From the NCBI GenBank assembly GCA_002316345.1, contig DCDI01000003.1, forward strand, positions 5,235-15,509: DNA of 10,275 nt, written 5' to 3'. Position numbers and translations under genes: made by a program. Below are positions 5,658 through 10,275 of the stretch, in pieces; position 1 is the stretch's first letter; each line of letters opens with the position of its first letter. Source of the stretch: Phyllobacteriaceae bacterium UBA1059. Its GTDB lineage: Bacteria; Pseudomonadota; Alphaproteobacteria; Rhizobiales; Rhizobiaceae. The notes beneath the pieces are model-generated. The model did no database searches. It was given only the letters and a program-made list of their open reading frames with translations, and had not been told where the DNA came from.

Positions 5658-7655
5658 ATGAATGACCAGCGCCTGTCAGCAATTGTCGAGACAACGCTCC
5701 TAAGAACACCACGTGCGACTTTGCCAAAGTCGCTTCGTGGCCTCTATCAAAGCGAGAGTGACAAGCCACGGCGCATGATTGCGCGCCAGGGAATATGGCT
5801 GGCTTTCGTTATGTACCTGCTGTTTTCCCTGACAGACATATATCTGACGCCGGATATTGCCCACTATTCAATCGCCGCGCGCTTTTCAGTCGGCCTTATT
5901 GCTCTGCCATTCTTTGAATATCAGTATCACCGCAACGTAAGCTCAGACGTCTTGGATCTCACCTGCGCAGTGGGGCTGGTGGCCAGCTATCTTGCATGGC
6001 TGATTACGTCCATTTCCACGGAATATACCCTCAATTTTTCGTATTACATGTTCTATGGCGCCATCTTTATGATGGCTGCAAACCTGTTCTTCAGCTTCCA
6101 CTTTGTCTTGTCTGTAATTTCATCCTCGGCAATTTTAGTCAGTGTGCTAACAGCGCTTTACATCCTTCCCGGAAGCGAAGCCTATCAGGTAACCTTGGCC
6201 ACCTTCTATCTCTCCTGCTTTGCTTTCACGACTTACGTGAATTGGAAGCTCAACAAGGAGCGGTTCAGCGTCTTCCTGAACGCCATGAAGGCGCGCATTC
6301 GCCAGACGGAGGCAGTTCAGCGCGGTGAAGCCCTGTTGAAGCTGTCGCGCACGGATGCGCTCACCGGCGTCGCCAACCGCCGTGCGGTGGACGAGAAGCT
6401 GCGCGATTTCTGGGACGACTGGCAGATGCTCGGCATGAGCTTCTCGGCGATGCTGGTGGATGTCGACTTCTTCAAGAAGTTCAACGACTTTTACGGCCAT
6501 CAGGAAGGCGATCATTGCTTGCGCCTGGTGGCCGATGCGCTCAGCGAAACCATCAACAAGCATCATGGCTTCATCGGCCGTTACGGCGGCGAGGAATTCA
6601 TCATCCTGGCTCCTATAACCACCGAAGACGAAGTGGCCGAGCTTGCCGAAGGCATCCGTCTTGCCGTCGAAGATCTTCGGATCGCCCATGAACAGCGGCG
6701 CGATGGCACGTCCTTCGTCACGGTCAGCGTGGGCGCGGCTCTGGTGCGGCCGCGCAATGATGGCAAGCTGGAGCGGATCATCCACGAAGCCGATCGCGCG
6801 CTTTATACGGCAAAGGCAAGCGGCCGGAATTGTTCGCGCGTGTTCGACCCCAACGATCCTTTCACCAGCGACGAAAGCGAGAATGTCGCTGCCCTTTTGC
6901 GGATGGCGACACGCGAAAAGCTGGTATCCTTGGTTTACCAGCCCATCCAGCACATCGCGTCCGGCGAGACCGAAGCGGTGGAAGCGCTGATGCGCCTGCG
7001 GATGCTGGACGGCACACTGGTTCTGCCGAGCCAGTTCATTCCGGTCGCCGAGCGGACCGGCGCAATCCTCGACCTCGGCCTATGGGCGATCCGCACGGTC
7101 TGCCAAGACCTCTTGATGGATGGGCACGTATCGCTGGTCAGCGTCAATGTTTCGCCGATCCAACTGAAAGCGCCCGGTTTCGCGGCATCAGTCGCTGCGA
7201 TCCTTTCTGAGACCGGCGTCAGCGGCAGCAAGCTTGCCTTCGAGATTACCGAAGGCCTCGACATGGAAATGCATTCCGACGTTCTGCGCTGCATCGCCGA
7301 CCTCAAGCGGCTGGGGATCCGCATCTGGCTGGACGATTTCGGCACCGGTTTTGCCGGCCTGTCCTGGCTGCGGCTGATCGATTTCGACACGGTCAAGATC
7401 GACCGTTCCTTCCTGCATGATTGCGATACGACGCGGGGCAAGGCGATGCTGCGCGACATCGTCGGCCTGGTGCGCAACCGCGGCCATTCGGTCCTCATTG
7501 AAGGTGTTGAAACGGACGAACATGTTGCGCTCGTGCGAGAGCTCGAAATCGACAAGGTCCAGGGTTTCCATGTCGGCCGCCCCGTCGCCGCCAAGCAGTT
7601 TCAAAGCGCCTACGCCGTGAACCCGCATCTGCACGGGTATCGCAAATCGGCCTGA
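5658..7655 (+). CDS. Membrane-anchored bifunctional GGDEF-EAL c-di-GMP enzyme
   Basis: This 665-residue inner-membrane protein can in principle both make and degrade cyclic di-GMP. About six hydrophobic segments span residues 43-195 and form the likely sensor, with no recognised named sensor domain. A charged helical linker (196-228) leads to the GGDEF domain (about 228-395), which has VDVDFFKKFNDFYGHQEGD for metal/GTP binding and the intact active motif GGEEF (310-314). The product-inhibition I-site RxxD is absent; the aligned residues are Lys301-His-His-Gly304. The EAL domain (about 415-650) keeps Glu442-Ala-Leu, Asn497, Glu529, Asp559-Asp560, Lys580, Glu615 and Gln635, so phosphodiesterase activity is expected. 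ATG 5658 has no strong ribosome site. The membrane-coding part is much poorer in GC than the catalytic part. It is divergent from the methyltransferase gene, which suggests shared control. Confidence 0.95.
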   Translation: MNDQRLSAIVETTLLRTPRATLPKSLRGLYQSESDKPRRMIARQGIWLAFVMYLLFSLTDIYLTPDIAHYSIAARFSVGLIALPFFEYQYHRNVSSDVLDLTCAVGLVASYLAWLITSISTEYTLNFSYYMFYGAIFMMAANLFFSFHFVLSVISSSAILVSVLTALYILPGSEAYQVTLATFYLSCFAFTTYVNWKLNKERFSVFLNAMKARIRQTEAVQRGEALLKLSRTDALTGVANRRAVDEKLRDFWDDWQMLGMSFSAMLVDVDFFKKFNDFYGHQEGDHCLRLVADALSETINKHHGFIGRYGGEEFIILAPITTEDEVAELAEGIRLAVEDLRIAHEQRRDGTSFVTVSVGAALVRPRNDGKLERIIHEADRALYTAKASGRNCSRVFDPNDPFTSDESENVAALLRMATREKLVSLVYQPIQHIASGETEAVEALMRLRMLDGTLVLPSQFIPVAERTGAILDLGLWAIRTVCQDLLMDGHVSLVSVNVSPIQLKAPGFAASVAAILSETGVSGSKLAFEITEGLDMEMHSDVLRCIADLKRLGIRIWLDDFGTGFAGLSWLRLIDFDTVKIDRSFLHDCDTTRGKAMLRDIVGLVRNRGHSVLIEGVETDEHVALVRELEIDKVQGFHVGRPVAAKQFQSAYAVNPHLHGYRKSA

Positions 7656-7671
7656 TGTGGTGCCGATTGCG
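7641..7671. terminator. Candidate bidirectional terminator hairpin between convergent genes
   Basis: CGCAAATCGG (7641-7650) can pair with CCGATTGCG (7663-7671) as nine base pairs with one bulged A and a 12-base loop. The stem overlaps the GGDEF-EAL stop codon and ends 15 bases from the LysR stop codon. There is no U-run on either strand, so termination is only suggested by position. Confidence 0.35.
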
Positions 7672-7685
7672 GGGAGGGCGGATGC

Positions 7686-8573
7686 TTAACCGCCGCTCAC
7701 CCACTCGTCGTGAAAGATAATGAACTCGCGCATGAAGCGATCGACGATATCAGACCGGGTCCGATTGGCCGGCTGGATGGCGAGAAACCCGGCATCGATG
7801 AAAAGACCAAAGCGTCGCACCGCAACTCCTCTATCGGTGAACTCGCTTGCCGAAGTCGGATCGATGATGGCGATACCCGCCCCCTCGCTCACCAGAGACA
7901 GGGCCGTGTGCGACAGCCTGGTTTCCACATTGGAAAGGCGCTGAACACCCGCAAGCGCCACCTCCACCCGCATGGCGAACACCGTGCCCGGCTCCAGGCT
8001 GATCATCCGCTGGCCCTGAAGGTCGGCCGGATGGATGACCTCCTTGGCCGCAAGCGGATGCCCGTCCGGCATGGCAACGACCGCGGCCATAGACTGCGTT
8101 TCGATAATGAAGCCCGGCCGGTCGAGCGGTCCGTCGGCATAGCCGATCTCGGCCTGACCCGCCGCCACCGCTTCGATCACCATGGAAGAGGGCAGGCCGC
8201 TCAGCGAGGCCTGCAGGTTCGGCTTGTCCCGCAGGAAGCGCGCGAGAAAGCGCGGAAGAACCCCGCTGGCCAGCGCAGGCATGGCCGCAATCCTCAGCGT
8301 GCCCGCCGCCTGCCGCGCGATCTCCTTGGCGAGAACCGCGATGTGGTTCATGCCCACGAAGGCGCGGTCGACCTCCTTCCAGAGCGTGACGGCTTCCTGC
8401 GTGGGAATGATCTGGTTGCCGCGCCGCTCGAACAGCCGCAGGTTGGTGGCATGTTCGAAGTCGCGGATGAGCCGGCTGACCGCCGGTTGCGTGATCGACA
8501 TCAGCTCGGCTGCTGTCGTCATCTGCCCCGTCAGCATCACGGCACGGAACGCTTCCACCTGTCTCAGGTTCAT
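7686..8573 (-). CDS. LysR-family regulator, OccR/NocR-like (opine/basic amino-acid catabolism type)
   Basis: This is a 295-residue LysR-type activator. The N-terminal helix-turn-helix spans about residues 1-60 (MNLRQVEAFRAVMLTGQMTT, then TQPAVSRLIRDFEH and LRLFERRGNQIIPT), followed by the linker helix and a two-lobe effector domain. The opening segment, the stretch TLWKEVDRAFVGMNHI, the LRIAAMPALASG block and the HTALSLVSEGAGIAIIDP segment agree closely with my memory of OccR and NocR. Those proteins sense octopine or nopaline in Agrobacterium and control divergent uptake genes. The open frame continues upstream to a TTG at 8675 through the operator; ATG 8573 (or 8576) is favoured because GAGA lies a few bases before it and family members start MNLRQ. 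It faces the permease operon across about 160 bases. The effector is unknown. Confidence 0.92.
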   Translation of the reverse strand: MNLRQVEAFRAVMLTGQMTTAAELMSITQPAVSRLIRDFEHATNLRLFERRGNQIIPTQEAVTLWKEVDRAFVGMNHIAVLAKEIARQAAGTLRIAAMPALASGVLPRFLARFLRDKPNLQASLSGLPSSMVIEAVAAGQAEIGYADGPLDRPGFIIETQSMAAVVAMPDGHPLAAKEVIHPADLQGQRMISLEPGTVFAMRVEVALAGVQRLSNVETRLSHTALSLVSEGAGIAIIDPTSASEFTDRGVAVRRFGLFIDAGFLAIQPANRTRSDIVDRFMREFIIFHDEWVSGG

Positions 8574-8585
8574 CATCGTCTCAGC

Positions 8586-8600
8586 ATAACATTCGCTTAT
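8586..8600. promoter_or_regulatory. LysR operator, ATAA-N7-TTAT
   Basis: ATAA (8586-8589), seven bases, then TTAT (8597-8600) form a perfect match to the dyad that I recall for the OccR operator. It also satisfies the general LysR T-N11-A rule. It lies 13 bases upstream of the LysR ATG, where binding would also allow autoregulation. Confidence 0.65.
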
Positions 8601-8621
8601 TCTTGAGCGCCTATTACGAAT

Positions 8622-8650
8622 TTGACGGAATGCAGGCGCGTTGACAATCT
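8622..8650 (+). promoter_or_regulatory. Candidate activator-dependent promoter of the permease operon
   Basis: TTGACG (8622-8627) is followed after 17 bases by the poor -10 CAATCT (8645-8650), giving a start point near 8657. That places the operator centre about 64 bases upstream, the usual position of a LysR recognition site. A weak -10 suits an activated promoter. A second TTGACA lies at 8641-8646 but has no fitting -10. Confidence 0.4.
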
Positions 8651-8664
8651 TGCTCTTTAGAACG

Positions 8665-8713
8665 CCAGCCCGCAAAACGAGCGCTGGATCAATCGACGCG
8701 TGTCAAACACGCG
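8665..8713 (+). promoter_or_regulatory. Two leader hairpins before the first permease gene
   Basis: The first stem pairs CCAGC (8665-8669) with GCTGG (8683-8687). The second pairs CGCGTGT (8697-8703) with ACACGCG (8707-8713) over a three-base CAA loop. The second stem ends 7 bases before the GAGAGG ribosome site (8721-8726), which serves the TTG start at 8734. A post-transcriptional effect on translation is conceivable. Confidence 0.4.
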
Positions 8714-8733
8714 CGGGAACGAGAGGCTGAAGG

Positions 8734-9447
8734 TTGGATTACTTGCAGCTCATGGGCTTCGGGCCCAATGGGTGGGGCTATGGCATGCTCGCGGCGACCG
8801 GAATGACGGTGGCGGTCGCGCTGTGCGGTTACCTCATCGGTTCGATTCTCGGCTCGCTCGGAGCAGCGGCCGCTTTCTCGCGCTTCATGCTCTTGCGCGG
8901 CATCGCCGGGTTTTACACCACCGTTCTGCGCGGCATCCCCGACCTCCTCGTCATCTACCTCTTTTATTTCGGCTCAAGCTCGGTGATTTCCGGCGTTGCG
9001 GCCCTGTTCGGCGCTGAAGGCTTTGTCGGCGCACCCGCCTTCATCACCGGTGCCATGGCGATCGGCGTCGTGTCCGGGGCATACCAGATGCAGGTGTTCC
9101 GCGGCGCGGTGCTGGCGCTCGCCAAAGGTGAGATCGAGGCCGCCCGCGCCTATGGCATGCCGTCCTTTCTCCTGTTCCGCCGCATCATCCTGCCGCAAGC
9201 CGCCCGCTTCGCCATTCCCGGCATGGGTAATGTCTGGCAGCTGGTGTTGAAGGAGTCAGCGCTGATTTCGGTGATCGGCTTGGTCGAGATCATGCGCCAG
9301 TCGCAGATCGGCGCCGGCTCCACCCGCCAGCCCTTCAGCTTCTATCTCACGGCTGCCGCCCTCTATCTCCTGATCACCTTCGTGTCGGGCCGTGGCTTCC
9401 GCTTGGCGGAACGCCGAGCCATGCGCGGCGTGCAGGGGGCTGCGTGA
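8734..9447 (+). CDS. Amino-acid/opine ABC transporter permease, OccQ/NocQ (HisQ) type
   Basis: This 237-residue inner-membrane permease is the first gene of an importer operon. The frame begins with TTG, reading MDYLQLMGFGPNGWG, with GAGAGG seven bases upstream. An ATG six codons later has no good ribosome site, so TTG is preferred. Hydrophobic segments and the family block YTTVLRGIPDLLVIYLFYFG are clear; the EAA loop reads GEIEAARAYGMPSFLLFRRI then ILPQA. NVWQLVLKESALISVIGLVE is typical of the Q-type subunit in histidine, octopine and nopaline systems. It overlaps the next gene by one base (TGATG), so translation is probably coupled. The partner binding protein is not seen in the window; in occ it is the fourth gene. 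The family is secure, the ligand inferred only as an arginine-, ornithine- or opine-like compound. Confidence 0.94.
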   Translation: MDYLQLMGFGPNGWGYGMLAATGMTVAVALCGYLIGSILGSLGAAAAFSRFMLLRGIAGFYTTVLRGIPDLLVIYLFYFGSSSVISGVAALFGAEGFVGAPAFITGAMAIGVVSGAYQMQVFRGAVLALAKGEIEAARAYGMPSFLLFRRIILPQAARFAIPGMGNVWQLVLKESALISVIGLVEIMRQSQIGAGSTRQPFSFYLTAAALYLLITFVSGRGFRLAERRAMRGVQGAA

Positions 9448-10178
9448 TGTTGATCGATTTTCCGTTTCTGTGGGAAAGCTTCACCGCTCTTTTGAAGGGC
9501 ATCCCGTTGACGTTGCAGCTAACTGCGCTGTCTGTCGTCACCGGCGGCGTGCTGGCCGTTTTGTTAGCCTTGATGCGCGTGTCGAACAAATGGTGGCTCG
9601 ACCTGCCGGCGCAGTTCTACGTCTTCGTTTTCCGCGGCACGCCGCTGCTGGTCCAGATCTACATCATTTATTACGGCATCAGCCAGTTTCCCGAGCTGCG
9701 CCAAAGCTGGGTCTGGCCCTTCCTGCGCCAAGCCTATTGGTGCGCGGCTTTGGCTCTGGCTTTGAACACCGCAGCCTATAGCGCCGAGATCATCCGCGGC
9801 GGGCTCCTGTCGGTGCCAGCCGGCCAGATCGAGGCGGCGCGTGCCACGGGCATGTCCGGCTTCCTCCTAATGCGCCGAATCATCTTCCCGCAGGCATTGC
9901 GGCAGATGCTGCCGGGCTACAGCAACGAAATCATCCTGATGGTGAAGTCGACCGCGCTTGCCTCCACCGTCACGCTGATGGAAGTCACCGGGATTGCCGC
10001 CAAGCTGATCTCGCAGAGCTATCGCCCGATCGAACTCTTTATCTGCGCCGGCGCAATCTACCTCGCCCTTAACTTCATCGTCGCCCGCCTGTTTGCGGCG
10101 CTCGAATATGCGCTGTCACCGGAGCGCCGCCCTGCGCCCGTGTCAGCTGCCGACAAGCCGGAGAAAGCCCGTGCCTGA
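9447..10178 (+). CDS. Amino-acid/opine ABC transporter permease, OccM/NocM (HisM) type
   Basis: This is the second permease subunit, 243 residues, pairing with the preceding one to form the membrane channel. The start ATG at 9447 overlaps the previous stop codon and has AGGGGG seven bases upstream; a GTG three bases earlier is less well spaced. Landmarks are FVFRGTPLLVQIYIIYYG (near 60-78), the EAA loop GQIEAARATGMSGFLLMRRI then IFPQA, and the M-type block LPGYSNEIILMVKSTALAST. The C-terminus has a short charged tail rich in Pro, Ala and Lys. It resembles my memory of OccM and NocM more than generic GlnP proteins. It overlaps the ATPase gene by eight bases, so the three genes form one tightly coupled operon. 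Confidence 0.94.
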   Translation: MLIDFPFLWESFTALLKGIPLTLQLTALSVVTGGVLAVLLALMRVSNKWWLDLPAQFYVFVFRGTPLLVQIYIIYYGISQFPELRQSWVWPFLRQAYWCAALALALNTAAYSAEIIRGGLLSVPAGQIEAARATGMSGFLLMRRIIFPQALRQMLPGYSNEIILMVKSTALASTVTLMEVTGIAAKLISQSYRPIELFICAGAIYLALNFIVARLFAALEYALSPERRPAPVSAADKPEKARA

Positions 10179-10275
10179 TCTCGCAAACACGCCCGCTGTT
10201 GTTCTTTCCGGCATCCGCAAGAGCTATGGCGAGCACGAGGTGCTGCATGGCGTCTCGCTGATCGCCAATGAAGGC
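10171..10275 (+). CDS. ABC transporter ATP-binding protein, OccP/HisP type, 5' part only
   Basis: Thirty-five codons are visible from a GTG start inside the end of the permease gene. GGAG sits seven bases upstream. The segment VVLSGIRKSYGEHEVLHGVS is the standard N-terminal strand of amino-acid importer ATPases; the window ends just before Walker A, so catalytic motifs cannot be checked. Gene order permease-permease-ATPase after a divergent LysR gene is that of occQ-occM-occP. Confidence 0.85.
   Translation, partial: MPDLANTPAVVLSGIRKSYGEHEVLHGVSLIANEG

Noticed and set aside
6147..6953. Minus-strand open frame of 268 codons inside the GGDEF-EAL gene
   Set aside because: It is a shadow of the plus-strand gene, which carries continuous catalytic motifs across the same bases.
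7710..8606. Plus-strand open frame of 298 codons antisense to the LysR gene
   Set aside because: It mirrors the LysR coding region, is rich in Arg and His, and ends within the LysR promoter region; the LysR protein is unmistakable.
8574..8675. Extended LysR start at TTG 8675
   Set aside because: It would add 34 residues without family match and place the operator inside the coding region.
1..10275. Mobile element, CRISPR array or tRNA gene
   Set aside because: No transposase or integrase frame, no regularly spaced repeats and no tRNA-like fold was found on reading both strands.

Overview
The window looks like a chromosomal or large-replicon stretch from an alphaproteobacterium of the Hyphomicrobiales, most probably Rhizobiaceae-like (Agrobacterium/Rhizobium/Shinella relatives). 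The reasons are a GC-rich coding style with strong third-position bias, two polar amino-acid uptake (PAAT) ABC systems under GntR and LysR control, and a LysR protein plus permeases that closely resemble the OccR/OccQ/OccM (octopine) and NocR/NocQ/NocM (nopaline) families. No tRNA, rRNA, CRISPR array, insertion sequence or phage gene was seen. Species is inference; no search was run.

Region A (1-4168, all minus strand) reads as an amino-acid catabolic and uptake block. In transcription order it holds an FCD-type GntR repressor, a kynureninase-like class V PLP enzyme, a periplasmic binding protein, one inner-membrane permease and an ATPase cut by the window edge. A palindromic candidate operator (3337-3353) sits beside a candidate promoter ahead of the PLP enzyme gene. 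A strong 11-bp hairpin (1290-1316) separates the binding-protein gene from the permease gene.

Region B (4277-7671) is a divergent pair around a 302-bp promoter region. On the minus strand is a SAM-dependent methyltransferase resembling the family annotated as 'EF / 3-hydroxypalmitic acid methyl ester biosynthesis' (PhcB-like). On the plus strand is a membrane-anchored GGDEF-EAL protein in which both catalytic centres look intact but the GGDEF inhibitory I-site is missing. The shared region contains nested inverted repeats with a TTAACCAT element.

Region C (7686-10275) is an OccR/NocR-like LysR regulator (minus) facing an operon of two permeases and an ATPase (plus, cut by the edge). This is the gene order of the octopine occR / occQ-occM-occP locus. 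The divergent gap carries a perfect ATAA-N7-TTAT site, the motif remembered for OccR, about 64 bp upstream of a plausible start point, and then a hairpin-rich leader before a TTG start codon. The binding-protein gene of this system is not in the window.

Together the window shows two separately regulated amino-acid (or opine-like) importers flanking a c-di-GMP/methyltransferase signalling pair. The most testable novelty is the opine-type regulatory site and gene order with an unknown ligand. Next come the PLP enzyme tied to an importer, and the methyltransferase/c-di-GMP pair.
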